In this document: positions 18,958 through 27,496 of the stretch, piece by piece
Layout: each line of letters opens with the position of its first letter
How positions within the stretch are numbered: position 1 is the first letter of the stretch
Origin: Paenibacillus planticolens
GTDB lineage: Bacteria > Bacillota > Bacilli > Paenibacillales > NBRC-103111
Assembly (NCBI RefSeq): GCF_013141725.1
Contig: NZ_WHNZ01000013.1
Span: 186,001-250,000, forward strand
Direction of reading: 5' to 3'
Length of the DNA: 64,000 nucleotides
Position numbers and translations under genes: made by a program
The notes under the pieces: model-generated
The model's input: the letters and a program-made list of their open reading frames with translations, nothing else
Databases searched by the model: none
Told to the model about the DNA's origin: nothing

Positions 18958-20043
18958 TTACTCCATTTTAAGCACCGTACCCTCCGGTACGATCTGCACC
19001 CACGTGTTGCCCGGCAGCAGCGGCACTTCTTTACCGCCTTCCGCGTAGGCGCGCAGCATGCCGTTTTTGCGTTCCCAAGTAATCTGTTGGGATTTCCCCT
19101 CTTGCAGGATAACGCCCTTGCCGGGTCCGAACACGTCGACCTCACGGCGTCCCTCTTTATCTACGATTTTGTGCTTGCTTTCCAGCACGAGCAGGTTTTT
19201 GGCTTGCAGCTGCTTGCCGCTCTCCTTGTCGAGATGGGGCTTGCCCTCCATGCTGCGCATGTACACACCCTCTCCGGCATTGTATTCATAAGATACGAAA
19301 TACCCTTGAATATAAGGAACGAGGATATAATGCACGGCAGCGCCGGTAAGTTTACTTTGACCATCATCCTTGGCAAAAGTAAGCAGCGGTCCGTTCCACT
19401 CCGTACGGAATTTGCGCGCCGCGGCGCCCTGCTTCATTTTATCCACAGAGGTATAAAGATTGTGCGGGGCTTTGCGATCGGTCGAGCGCCAGTAGTAGGC
19501 GCCATCGCCATACACCTCATCGAGATGAGCCAGCTTGCGGCCGGCCATCATATCCATCGCTTCCTGGCTCCAGCCGGCGTGAACGATAACGGCATCGAGC
19601 GCGTCGCCGATCTCTACAAAATAAGGCCGGATGCTGCGCACAGGACCGATCGTTGCGGCCTCATGGCTCTGGAACACGGAGACGAATCTAGTAATCTCGC
19701 CCTCTGCGAGAATCTCGTAGACGATGTCTGCTTGATCCAGGCCGGTTTGGGGCCTGGCTTGCGGCGCATTTTCGACCATGACCATAAAGGGCCGGCTCTT
19801 CACTTCTGTGGCGGAAGGAAGCCCGGTCAGCGGGAATTTGTAGGGCTGCTCGGTCTCCACGGCTGTGACGGCAGGCTTTGTGTCAGGCGTTGGAGCCGAT
19901 GGTGTTGCTGCTGCGGTGTCAGGGCTTATCGTTGGCATGGACGCAGGCGTATCACTGCAGCCGACTATGGTTATGACAGAGCAGCCGAGGACAAGCCAGG
20001 CGCTGAGAGTTCTTCGGCGACGGGAAAGGGACAATGATTTCAT
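18958..20043 (-). CDS. yerB: YerB family DUF3048 lipoprotein
   Basis: 361 residues from the ATG at 20043, which has AGAGGTG 7 bases upstream; a longer frame to 20175 lacks a site and would hide the signal peptide. A lipoprotein signal is visible (SLSRRRRTLSAWLVLG, lipobox TIVGC). The mature part begins with a Thr/Pro/Ala-rich linker and then the DUF3048 core: FPLTGLPSATEVKSRP, ENAPQARPQTGLDQADIVYE and a second domain near IVHAGWSQEA. Function unknown; outer membrane-facing and membrane-anchored. Gene order with yerC near the purine operon matches B. subtilis. Confidence 0.9.
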   Translation of the reverse strand: MKSLSLSRRRRTLSAWLVLGCSVITIVGCSDTPASMPTISPDTAAATPSAPTPDTKPAVTAVETEQPYKFPLTGLPSATEVKSRPFMVMVENAPQARPQTGLDQADIVYEILAEGEITRFVSVFQSHEAATIGPVRSIRPYFVEIGDALDAVIVHAGWSQEAMDMMAGRKLAHLDEVYGDGAYYWRSTDRKAPHNLYTSVDKMKQGAAARKFRTEWNGPLLTFAKDDGQSKLTGAAVHYILVPYIQGYFVSYEYNAGEGVYMRSMEGKPHLDKESGKQLQAKNLLVLESKHKIVDKEGRREVDVFGPGKGVILQEGKSQQITWERKNGMLRAYAEGGKEVPLLPGNTWVQIVPEGTVLKME

Positions 20044-20280
20044 CAATAGGCACCTCTTCTCTTGTTCTATCGTTCTATGAAATGTATATGCTAGGCAGTA
20101 GTCATGTAGAAGACTTTTTGGCTGGGCGCATCCAGCGCCTGCTAGCTTTGCACATTGGAGGCTTGCTGCAGACACACACTTTCATCCCCTGCATACTTCG
20201 CACGTTGGAGGATTCACGGTAATTAGGTATAGTAGAGTGCAGAGCAGGCAAGTGGTAAACTGAATAATAGTTGTGTAAAG

Positions 20281-20503
20281 CACAGAAATAGTGGAAGTAC
20301 CAGCATATTCATGCTGAGACGGCCTAAAAAGCCCTCTCACACGCGGAAAAGTAGCTATGCCTTACTGAGAAGGCCTAAAAGGACGTCTCACACTCAAAAA
20401 TAGTCGAAGTCCCCTCATTTTCATGCTGAGACGGCCTAAAAGTCCCTCTCACACGCGAAAAAGTAGCTATGCCTTACTGAGAAGGCCCAAAAGGACGTCT
20501 CAT
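20281..20503. repeat. Two tandem ~112-bp units, each with two hairpins
   Basis: A unit beginning near 20281 recurs about 112 bases later (second copy from about 20391). Each contains TGAGACGGCC-N5-6-GCCCTCTCA-type and TGAGAAGGCC-N4-GGACGTCTCA-type inverted repeats, so four TGAGA...TCTCA hairpins follow each other. The region lies in the 523-base gap between yerB and the DCC-family gene. It has no reading frame and does not look like a CRISPR array (two long units, no short spacers). The rest of the gap, 20044-20280, shows nothing I can name. Confidence 0.8.
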
Positions 20504-20566
20504 GTCCTTCACTTGTTGAAGTTTCAGCAGGTGGTACGTTAATCTCCATGAAGGAGGCATCGCCCC

Positions 20567-20974
20567 ATGACTAAGCCAACCAAAGCCGTCATACTGTTCG
20601 ACGGCGTCTGCAACCTGTGCAGCGGAGCTGTGCAGTTCATCCTGCGGAATGACCCGAAGGGCCACTTCCGCTTCGCGTCCTTGCAGTCGGCTGCCGGACA
20701 TCAGCTGCTCGAGCAGCACAGGCTGCCCACGGACAACATCAGCACGATTGTGCTGATTGAGGACGGGCGCGCCTACACCCGCTCCACGGCAGCGCTGCGC
20801 ATTGCCCGGCGGCTGCGTGGCGCATATCCGCTGGCGTATGCCGCCATCGTCATTCCGGCTCCGCTGCGCAATCTCGGCTACGCCTATGTGGCGCGTAACC
20901 GCTACCGCTGGTTCGGCAAGGCTGAGCATTGCATGCTGCCGAAGCCTGAGTTCAAGCAGCGTTTCCTGGAATAG
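20567..20974 (+). CDS. Thiol-disulfide oxidoreductase-like DCC family (DUF393) protein
   Basis: 135 residues from an ATG 9 bases after AAGGAGG. The family-defining N-terminal motif DGVCNLC (residues 12-18) is present, followed by LRNDPKGHFRFASLQS and a C-terminal NRYRWFG, both typical of DUF393. A thioredoxin-like fold with the CxxC at the first helix is predicted for the family; the redox substrate is unknown. No signal peptide, so cytoplasmic. Single gene between the repeat region and the convergent dioxygenase gene. Confidence 0.9.
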   Translation: MTKPTKAVILFDGVCNLCSGAVQFILRNDPKGHFRFASLQSAAGHQLLEQHRLPTDNISTIVLIEDGRAYTRSTAALRIARRLRGAYPLAYAAIVIPAPLRNLGYAYVARNRYRWFGKAEHCMLPKPEFKQRFLE

Positions 20975-20991
20975 CGCCGCACCGGCATGGC

Positions 20992-21792
20992 TTACTCCAG
21001 AAAGCGCTGCGGCTTTTTCATGCCGCCGAACATCCAGCAGCACAAGCTGAGCGTGCCCATTTGGAAGCTGTGATGAAGCAGCTTCGCCCAGCGTGCGCCG
21101 TCTGCGGCCCCAAAGGCAAGCAGCAAAGGCGCAAAATGCTCCGGCGTCGGCACCGCCTCCGAAGCGTAAGGCGCTCTTTCGTCGTATCTCACGAGCGCGT
21201 CGAGATTCCACGTTTCGAGCTGCTCCGCCAGCCACTCATCGAACTCCACCGCCCAGAGCTGCGGCACCGGATTATTCCGGTCCAATCGGCGCAAATTGTG
21301 CACGGTGCCTCCGCTGCCCAGAATAAGAACATCCTTTTCCCGCAAGGAGCCCAGCGCCGCACCAATGCGATAATGCTCCTCCGCCGTCAACTTCGGATTC
21401 ACCGACAGCTCCACCACGGGAATCTGCGCATCCGGGTACATGATATACAGAGGCGCCCAAGCCCCGTGATCCAGACCGCGCTCATCATCTAACTCGCAAT
21501 ATATCCCCTCATCTTCAAACAACTGCTGAATATGCAAACTCAACATCAACTCGCCTTTTGCCGGATATTTAATGTCATAAAGCTTTTCCGAAAATCCCGA
21601 AAAATCGTAGATCGTCTCCGGATGGATGGCTGAGCTGATTTTCTGCACGGGACTTTCCCAATGCGCGCTGAATATCACAATTGCTTTGGGGCGAGGTATG
21701 CCCTTTGCCAGCTTCTGCAAAAACTCGGTGTATGCATGCTGCTCAATCGCCAAGCTTGGAGTTCCATGCGCAATAAAGAAAGCTGGCAGCAT
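20992..21792 (-). CDS. DODA-type extradiol ring-opening dioxygenase family protein
   Basis: 266 residues. The class III extradiol dioxygenase/YgiD pattern is clear: FFIAHGTPSL at the N-terminus, FSAHWESP near residue 44, the LDHGAWAPLYIMYPDA segment near 120 and a late HNLRRLD histidine. These histidines are the metal ligands in the family. Members cleave catechol-type rings (for example L-DOPA) in vitro, while the physiological substrate in bacilli is not known. ATG behind GAGGGAGTG. Convergent with the DCC gene, 17 bases apart. Confidence 0.88.
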   Translation of the reverse strand: MLPAFFIAHGTPSLAIEQHAYTEFLQKLAKGIPRPKAIVIFSAHWESPVQKISSAIHPETIYDFSGFSEKLYDIKYPAKGELMLSLHIQQLFEDEGIYCELDDERGLDHGAWAPLYIMYPDAQIPVVELSVNPKLTAEEHYRIGAALGSLREKDVLILGSGGTVHNLRRLDRNNPVPQLWAVEFDEWLAEQLETWNLDALVRYDERAPYASEAVPTPEHFAPLLLAFGAADGARWAKLLHHSFQMGTLSLCCWMFGGMKKPQRFLE

Positions 21793-22019
21793 AGCGAATC
21801 ACTCCCTCATTTGGAATGGAAACTTTTTACCAATATACTACATTATTCTCTTCTAGATGAATTAACGCAACTTTATCGAGAACAAAAATGTTCATGGACA
21901 CACTTCCAGGTTAGCTGTAAAATTGCAAACAAATTCCACATCATCAAAAACCCACAACAAAGTATGGAAATACAGGTTTAAATCTATGGATTTTCTGAAT
22001 TTGGTTTGGAGATGGTTCT

Positions 22020-22880
22020 TTGGTTATCGTATCGATCTTGCTTGTTATTGCTTCCGGCCTCGCTCATGCCATTTGGAGTTTGTTTACGAAGAGAAGCCGC
22101 AACAAAAGCGTCTTCCTGTGGTCTATCATCATGGTAACCGCCATTATTTTGCTTCCCACTCTGATCAGAGAATTATGGCTTCGACCTTTATCTTTACCTG
22201 CCTACGGGCTCCTGCTATTGTCAGCAGGTTTGCAAAGCAGCTACGCTCTACTATTGTCGCGCACTTATAATATGGGAGATCTGTCGCAAATTTATCCAAT
22301 TATGAGGGGCACCAGCATCTTGCTCATTCCTGTTATTGGTATCCTGTTCCTTCGTGAATCCTTAACGTTATACGGCTGGCTGGGACTCCTTTGCATGGTC
22401 GTCGGCTTCGTTACACTCAGCGGCATCTTCTCCGGCAAGCAAGCTGTTGCGGCCTTCGGCGGGTCGGTCAAACCGTTTCTGATGGCTCTTTGCGTTGGCG
22501 TTTGCGTGACCTGCTGTATCCTGGTCGATAAACTGAATCTGCAGTATATTTCAGCTATCTCCTTGCTGGAAGTGACAAATATCGGGTTCGTCGCGGGGCT
22601 GACGCCAACCGTGATCGCTTCGAAACAACTGCGTCTGGAATGGAAACTGAACGGCAAAATTATTTTGCTAGGAGCTATCTTGAACCCCGGGTCTTATTTG
22701 TTATTTCTAATCGCAATGAAGTATGCGCCAGTCACCCATCTCTCTCCGATTCGGGAGATCGGAACCGTGTTTGCCACGATTTTGGGCATTGTGATCCTCA
22801 AGGAAAAGCAAGGCAAGAAGCGGATCACCTGCTCTGTTTTAATAACGATAGGTATCTTGTTAATTGGCTTTTGGGGCTAA
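22020..22880 (+). CDS. EamA/DMT family transporter
   Basis: 286 residues with about ten hydrophobic segments and the EamA duplication of two five-helix halves (an internal IREIGTVFATILGIVILKE near the C-terminus is characteristic). Start is a TTG preceded by GGAGATGG. Drug/metabolite transporter superfamily; substrate not predictable. It stands alone, followed by a short membrane-peptide gene. The 227 bases upstream hold no recognisable gene. Confidence 0.85.
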   Translation: MVIVSILLVIASGLAHAIWSLFTKRSRNKSVFLWSIIMVTAIILLPTLIRELWLRPLSLPAYGLLLLSAGLQSSYALLLSRTYNMGDLSQIYPIMRGTSILLIPVIGILFLRESLTLYGWLGLLCMVVGFVTLSGIFSGKQAVAAFGGSVKPFLMALCVGVCVTCCILVDKLNLQYISAISLLEVTNIGFVAGLTPTVIASKQLRLEWKLNGKIILLGAILNPGSYLLFLIAMKYAPVTHLSPIREIGTVFATILGIVILKEKQGKKRITCSVLITIGILLIGFWG

Positions 22881-22981
22881 TTCACTGCCATCACACCATT
22901 CTCTCCTAATACACGCAGCTATGCATGAAACACTGGGCCACTGCCAAAACTAACCTAAAGGCAATCCAAGGAGGCAATCGC

Positions 22982-23110
22982 ATGAACACCCTCTGGAACT
23001 TCATCGTAAATCACTGGATCTCGCTGGCGCTCATCATCGGCGTCCTCCTGGCCATCTGGTATGAGTATAAAAATAAAGACAAATATATCCGAGGCGGGAG
23101 AGATAAGTAA
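22982..23110 (+). CDS. Small membrane protein, 42 residues
   Basis: ATG 9 bases after AAGGAGG. One hydrophobic helix (about residues 12-26: ISLALIIGVLLAIWY) followed by a short basic tail (KNKDKYIRGGRDK). No family recognised. The strong ribosome site and the membrane-helix-plus-charged-tail layout support a real gene. It lies directly upstream of the purD-purH remnant. Confidence 0.6.
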   Translation: MNTLWNFIVNHWISLALIIGVLLAIWYEYKNKDKYIRGGRDK

Positions 23111-23157
23111 CCTCCACCCTCCTGCATATAACAAAAAACACAGCCCTTTCCCTCAAG

Positions 23158-23400
23158 AAAGCTTTCATCGCAATATCCGTCCGGTAATGCTTCCCGCCAA
23201 AATGAATCCGGTCCGCATCCGCATAAGCCTTCTGACGTGCTTCAACGATATCTTTCCCGATACCGGTAATGCCGAGCACACGTCCGCCGTTCGTAACGAT
23301 CTGCCACTTCATACAGCCACCCTTGAACGGTTCGCCCTCTTTACCATCGCGATTCCGTTCTCGTTCGCTACGTGAATGGAATCTTCGTTTTTGATTGAGC
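23158..23400 (-). pseudogene. Decayed purD-purH junction fragment
   Basis: Three blocks match the functional purine operon in the same order. 23158-23305 matches the purD 3' end at 24578-24725 with about three mismatches. 23310-23341 matches internal purD near 25023-25054. 23343-23400 matches the purH 3' end at 25933-25990. The sequence between these blocks in the intact operon is missing, so this is a duplicated copy with two internal deletions. It contains no full domain and is not expected to be functional. Confidence 0.9.
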
Positions 23401-23525
23401 GCCCCCTCCCAATTCATGACCCTACAACTTTTTATATCCTATATGGGATATATTTGTAAAAAAAAAGAATGCTAAACTTATTGTGTAAGATGATCTGTAA
23501 TAATCTGATATCGGGAGGTTTAGGT

Positions 23526-23717
23526 ATGAACGTTGGAATTGCATTAAATGAGCAAGAAATGTGTAACATCAATGGAGGAGAAATAACAATTGGGCAAGCT
23601 GCTTATGCAGTGCTCTCTCCCCCTATTGGTGTTCCTTTGTTAGTCATCCAACACTTGAAAGACGTTTATCAAAATGAATACAACAGAGAGTACGAGTATC
23701 GTAAAGCAAGAGGATAG
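23526..23717 (+). CDS. Double-glycine leader peptide, bacteriocin-like (1)
   Basis: 63 residues, ATG 9 bases after GGGAGG. The N-terminus MNVGIALNEQEMCNINGG ends in a Gly-Gly processing site typical of leaders cut by peptidase-containing ABC exporters. The predicted 45-residue core has a hydrophobic helix (AAYAVLSPPIGVPLLVI) and a charged C-terminus rich in Tyr, Glu and Arg. AT-rich, unlike the flanking core genes. Could be a class II bacteriocin or a signalling peptide. No exporter gene is in the window, so export would rely on one elsewhere. Confidence 0.65.
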   Translation: MNVGIALNEQEMCNINGGEITIGQAAYAVLSPPIGVPLLVIQHLKDVYQNEYNREYEYRKARG

Positions 23718-23792
23718 TTTTACATTAAGATCATACGCTCTGAATATTCTGTTACCACGTCAATGATGATCTACCGAAAGGTGATGAACAAA

Positions 23793-23996
23793 ATGATGAG
23801 TACAATTAACGTCAAGAATATGAGTGAGTTAAACTCGGAAGAACTAATGAAATATGATGGTGGAAACCCGTTTGCTTTACCTGCACTTATTGTTGCTGGT
23901 GCAGCACTGTACGTTACTACTAGAAACTACATTGAAACTAGAGCAAGAGAAGATGCGAGAAGAGATTCTTGTGTAAACGAAGGATATTGTAAATAA
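23793..23996 (+). CDS. Double-glycine leader peptide, bacteriocin-like (2)
   Basis: 67 residues from ATG 23793, 9 bases after AAAGGTG; nearby in-frame ATGs at 23784 and 23796 are alternatives. The leader MSELNSEELMKYDGG closely fits the classical double-glycine consensus (LS-x2-EL-x2-I-x-GG). The 43-residue core NPFALPALIVAGAALYV... has a hydrophobic segment and then a charged, Cys-containing tail (SCVNEGYCK), so a disulfide is possible. It follows the first peptide by 75 bases, as in two-peptide bacteriocins. Confidence 0.7.
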   Translation: MMSTINVKNMSELNSEELMKYDGGNPFALPALIVAGAALYVTTRNYIETRAREDARRDSCVNEGYCK

Positions 23997-24018
23997 AAGT
24001 ATATTGCATTAATTTATC

Positions 24019-24052
24019 AGTAGTACAATTTAGTATGCTAAATTGTACTACT
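24019..24052 (+). terminator. Terminator/attenuator after peptide genes
   Basis: Perfect 15-base inverted repeat AGTAGTACAATTTAG / CTAAATTGTACTACT with a 4-base loop, followed by ATTTTAATTTT. It separates the peptide genes from the small membrane-protein gene and could reduce read-through into it. Confidence 0.85.
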
Positions 24053-24089
24053 ATTTTAATTTTCACTTTGATCCTATTGAGGTGTGGAA

Positions 24090-24281
24090 ATGAAAATTAT
24101 TAATTTAATAACTGCTCTGCTCCTATTCCTTTCGTCTGTCATGTGTCTGCTTACTGGATATTTGGAATCAATCGGTAGCCGAGTTTTCTATGTTTCATTA
24201 TCAGTATTGTTTTTATCTTTATCAATTTATCACTTCTTTCTGTACTTACATTCTTTAAAAGATAAAAATCGGATCGAGTAG
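24090..24281 (+). CDS. Small two-helix membrane protein, possible immunity protein
   Basis: 63 residues from ATG 24090 with TTGAGGTG just upstream; a GTG at 24084 is possible. Two hydrophobic helices are visible (about 4-23 and 30-53) and a charged tail (KDKNRIE). Small bacteriocin immunity proteins often have this form, and the position after two leader peptides suggests that role, but no family was recognised. AT-rich like the peptide genes. Confidence 0.55.
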   Translation: MKIINLITALLLFLSSVMCLLTGYLESIGSRVFYVSLSVLFLSLSIYHFFLYLHSLKDKNRIE

Positions 24282-24386
24282 GGGGAGGCGGCTAGCCTCG
24301 CTTATAGGTGAGTCGAAGGTTATCCTCCTACGAGCATTCGCTCCAGCAAGTCGTTCTCGTCTTGCCTTGGATCAACTTTGCCTGCC

Positions 24387-24447
24387 AAATAAGGGAACTC
24401 TAGGACACTATGTAGGGCAATAGTGGAACTACAGCGTTCCCTTATTT
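24387..24447. repeat. Palindromic element AAATAAGGGAAC
   Basis: AAATAAGGGAAC at 24387-24398 pairs with GTTCCCTTATTT at 24436-24447, with a 37-base middle. It is in the 289-base gap before purD. It looks like a small miniature palindromic repeat of the type scattered in Paenibacillus-type genomes; genome-wide copies cannot be seen from here. Confidence 0.6.
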
Positions 24448-24504
24448 CCGCGCGAGGCAACCGAGGTATCTCCTCGATCACTCCAAAACATATAAAGGAT
24501 ATGT

Positions 24505-24539
24505 AAAAAAGAGCTAAACGCATACAAGCCGCTTAGCTC
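24505..24539 (-). terminator. Purine operon terminator
   Basis: GAGCTAAGCG / CGTTTAGCTC on the minus strand followed by TTTTTT, 32 bases after the purD stop. It ends the purEKBCSQLFMNHD transcript. Confidence 0.88.
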
Positions 24540-24570
24540 CTTTTCATTCCACATGTAAGATCTACATCTT

Positions 24571-25830
24571 CTATTTCAAAGCTTTCATCGCAATATCCGT
24601 CCGGTAATGCTTCCCGCCAAAATGAATCCGGTCCGCATCCGCGTATGCCTTCTGACGTGCTTCAACGATATCTTTCCCGATACCGGTAATGCCAAGCACA
24701 CGTCCGCCGTTCGTAACGATCTGCCCGTTCTCCAAAGCCGTTCCCGCGTGGAACACTAAGGAATCTTTCACGTTCTCAAGCCCTATGATCGGCAAGCCCT
24801 TCGGATATGGCCCCGGGTAACCGCCGGAAGCTACGATCACGCACACCGCCGCGTCCTCGCTCCATTCGATTGGCTGATCCGCCAACGTTCCGTTGTTGAT
24901 GGCAAGGAAAATATCGAGCAGATCCGTTTTGAGGCGAGGCAAAATCACCTGCGTCTCCGGATCGCCGAAGCGCGCGTTGAATTCAATCGTTTTCACGCCG
25001 TTCGGAGTCAAAATCAAACCCGCATACAGCACGCCCTTGAACGGACGGCCCTCTTTGACCATGGCATCAGCCGTTGGCTGTACGATGTTCGCAAGAGCTT
25101 CCTGCACGATGGACTCAGGGATATGCGGCAGCGGGGAGTACGTGCCCATTCCGCCTGTATTCGGCCCTCTGTCGTTATCGAAGACAGGCTTATGATCCTG
25201 CGAAGGTACCATAAGACGAACGGTGGAACCGTCCACGAAAGCAAGCAGCGACATCTCTTGACCGGTCAAGAATTCCTCAATGACCACGCTCGCGCCGGAT
25301 TTGCCAAACACTTGATCCACCATAATATCGCGGAGCGCCTCTTCGGCTTCTTCCATCGTTTGCGCAACGGTCACGCCTTTGCCGGCAGCTAAGCCGTCGG
25401 CTTTGATCACGATAGGCGCCTTTTGCGAACGCAGGTAAGCAAGCGCAGGCTCGTACGCGTCAAAAGTTTCATAAGCCGCCGTAGGAATGTTGTATTTTTT
25501 CAGAAGTTCCTTCATAAATACTTTGCTTCCCTCAATGATCGCGGCATTGGCGCGAGGTCCGAACGCTTCGATTCCTTTGGACTCCAAGTGGTCCACCAAA
25601 CCGGCCGCTAACGGATCGTCTGGAGCGACCATCACCAGGTCAATGGCCTGCTCCTTTGCAAATGTGCTGATCTCTTCAAACTGAAGCTCCGTAATCGGCA
25701 CACATTCCGCCAATCCTGCAATGCCGCCGTTCCCCGGTGCGCAGAAAAGCTTGCTGATTTTCGGGCTTTTGCTCAGCGCCCATACGATCGCGTGTTCGCG
25801 ACCGCCCCGTCCAATTACTAATACACGCAT
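24571..25830 (-). CDS. purD: Phosphoribosylamine-glycine ligase PurD
   Basis: 419 residues. GAR synthetase: joins glycine to 5-phosphoribosylamine using ATP (purine step 2). N-terminal MRVLVIGRGGREHAI and ATP-grasp fold (KADGLAAGKGV, then RFGDPETQ). Start taken at ATG 25830, which aligns with PurD proteins; a GTG at 25839 is in frame. Last gene of the operon, 71 bases after purH. Part of its 3' end is duplicated as a remnant at 23158. Confidence 0.95.
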   Translation of the reverse strand: MRVLVIGRGGREHAIVWALSKSPKISKLFCAPGNGGIAGLAECVPITELQFEEISTFAKEQAIDLVMVAPDDPLAAGLVDHLESKGIEAFGPRANAAIIEGSKVFMKELLKKYNIPTAAYETFDAYEPALAYLRSQKAPIVIKADGLAAGKGVTVAQTMEEAEEALRDIMVDQVFGKSGASVVIEEFLTGQEMSLLAFVDGSTVRLMVPSQDHKPVFDNDRGPNTGGMGTYSPLPHIPESIVQEALANIVQPTADAMVKEGRPFKGVLYAGLILTPNGVKTIEFNARFGDPETQVILPRLKTDLLDIFLAINNGTLADQPIEWSEDAAVCVIVASGGYPGPYPKGLPIIGLENVKDSLVFHAGTALENGQIVTNGGRVLGITGIGKDIVEARQKAYADADRIHFGGKHYRTDIAMKALK

Positions 25831-25901
25831 CTTTGCCACCAGTCCCTTTCATAGGGAATGCCCACGGTCCGGACCCGAATCGTGAGCATTCTCCGTTGTT
25901 T

Positions 25902-27449
25902 TTAGTGTTTAAAATGACGTACGCCAGTCATGACCATTGCGATTCCGTTCTCGTTCGCTACACGAATGGACTCTTCGTCTTTAATCGATCCACCCGGTTG
26001 AATAACGGCCGTGATGCCTGCTTTCGCAGCCATTTCCAGCGTGTCGCCCATTGGGAAGAAAGCATCTGAGGAAAGGACGGAGCCTTTCGCTTTATCGCCC
26101 GCTTGCTCGATCGCGATTTTGGCTGCGCCCACACGGTTCATTTGACCCGCTCCCACGCCAACCGTCATGTCGTCAGCCACGAGTACGATGGCGTTAGATT
26201 TAACGTGCTTAACTACTTTCCATGCAAAAAGCAGCTGTTTCATTTCCTCTTCGGTCGGCTGACGCTCGGAAACAACTTTCAGATCCGCTTCCGTCAGTTG
26301 GTAAGCATCGCTATCTTGCACGAGCATGCCGCCCTCAACCGTTGTAACCACTGGCTCCGCTTTGCGGCCAGCAACAGTATCTAAGCCGACTACCTTAAGC
26401 AGACGGATATTTTTCTTTTTAGACAGGATATCTAACGCTTCCGGTGTAAAATCAGGCGCAATGACGATCTCCAGGAAAATCTCATGCAGCAATTGCGCTG
26501 TCGCTTTGTCAATCGCGCGGTTCGCTGCTACGATGCCACCGAAGATGGACGTAGGGTCAGCGGCATACGCTTTTTGGTAAGCTTCCAGTACGCTCGTCCC
26601 GATACCTACTCCGCAAGGATTCATGTGCTTAACCGCAACAACGGCAGGCTCGCTGAATTCTTTCACGATTTGAAGCGCCGTATTAGCGTCATTGATGTTG
26701 TTGAAGGATAGCTCTTTGCCGTGAAGCTGCTCAGCCGTTGTGATGTTGCCGGCAGCGGCGTTCGGCTTGCGGTAGAAAGCCGCGCTTTGATGCGGGTTCT
26801 CTCCGTAGCGAAGCTCCTGCATTTTCTCGTACGTTACTGTGTAACGCTCTGGGTAAGGCTCGCCCATTTGCTTGGACAAGTAATCAGCAATCAAAGCATC
26901 ATAAGAGCCTGTGTGACGGAACACCTTGGCCGCAAGACGTTTGCGCGTTTCAAGCGTTGTATCGCCAGTCTCTTGTACTTCTTCCAGCACTTTTGCATAG
27001 TCGGCAGCATCGACAACAACGGATACGAACGCATGGTTTTTGGCTGCTGAACGAAGCATGGTCGGTCCGCCGATATCGATATTTTCGATGGCGTCCTCGT
27101 AAGCGACATTCGGCTTCGCAATCGTCTCGGCAAAAGGATACAAATTCACGACAACCAGATCAATATAATCCAGGCCGAGCTTCTTCATGCTTGCTTGGTG
27201 CTCTTCGTTGTCACGAACGGCAAGCAGACCGCTGTGAACAGCCGGATGAAGCGTTTTGACACGGCCGTCCATGATCTCAGGGAAGCCTGTTACCTCGGAA
27301 ATACCGATAACTGGTACCCCTTTATCCTTCAACAAACTTTGCGTACCGCCAGTAGATATAATCTCAACGCCCAGCTTCGCAAGCCCGCTCGCGAACTCAA
27401 CGATCCCCGTCTTATCGGACACGCTGATCAGTGCTCTTTTGATTGCCAC
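25902..27449 (-). CDS. purH: Bifunctional AICAR transformylase/IMP cyclohydrolase PurH
   Basis: 515 residues, the normal length. The N-terminal IMP cyclohydrolase (MGS-like) domain starts [16 protein letters not shown]; the C-terminal AICAR formyltransferase domain includes [11 protein letters not shown]. It performs the last two steps to IMP. It follows purN after 47 bases and precedes purD. Ends HFKH, as is usual for the family. Confidence 0.96.
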   Translation of the reverse strand: MAIKRALISVSDKTGIVEFASGLAKLGVEIISTGGTQSLLKDKGVPVIGISEVTGFPEIMDGRVKTLHPAVHSGLLAVRDNEEHQASMKKLGLDYIDLVVVNLYPFAETIAKPNVAYEDAIENIDIGGPTMLRSAAKNHAFVSVVVDAADYAKVLEEVQETGDTTLETRKRLAAKVFRHTGSYDALIADYLSKQMGEPYPERYTVTYEKMQELRYGENPHQSAAFYRKPNAAAGNITTAEQLHGKELSFNNINDANTALQIVKEFSEPAVVAVKHMNPCGVGIGTSVLEAYQKAYAADPTSIFGGIVAANRAIDKATAQLLHEIFLEIVIAPDFTPEALDILSKKKNIRLLKVVGLDTVAGRKAEPVVTTVEGGMLVQDSDAYQLTEADLKVVSERQPTEEEMKQLLFAWKVVKHVKSNAIVLVADDMTVGVGAGQMNRVGAAKIAIEQAGDKAKGSVLSSDAFFPMGDTLEMAAKAGITAVIQPGGSIKDEESIRVANENGIAMVMTGVRHFKH

Positions 27450-27496
27450 GATTCTTCCTCCCAGAAAATGAATTTATCTATTTAACGTGGTAAAAC

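Noticed and set aside
18907..20037. 376-residue frame opposite yerB
   Set aside because: The opposite strand encodes the DUF3048 lipoprotein; this frame has no recognisable domain.
20281..20503. Possible CRISPR array
   Set aside because: Only two units of about 112 bases with internal hairpins; no short direct repeats separated by unique spacers and no cas genes.
23034..23417. 127-residue minus-strand frame containing PurD-like sequence
   Set aside because: Arises only from the purD-purH remnant; it fuses unrelated segments and has no proper start, so it is treated as a pseudogene.
24320..24523. 67-residue minus-strand frame upstream of purD
   Set aside because: Lies over a palindromic repeat and the operon terminator; no ribosome site.
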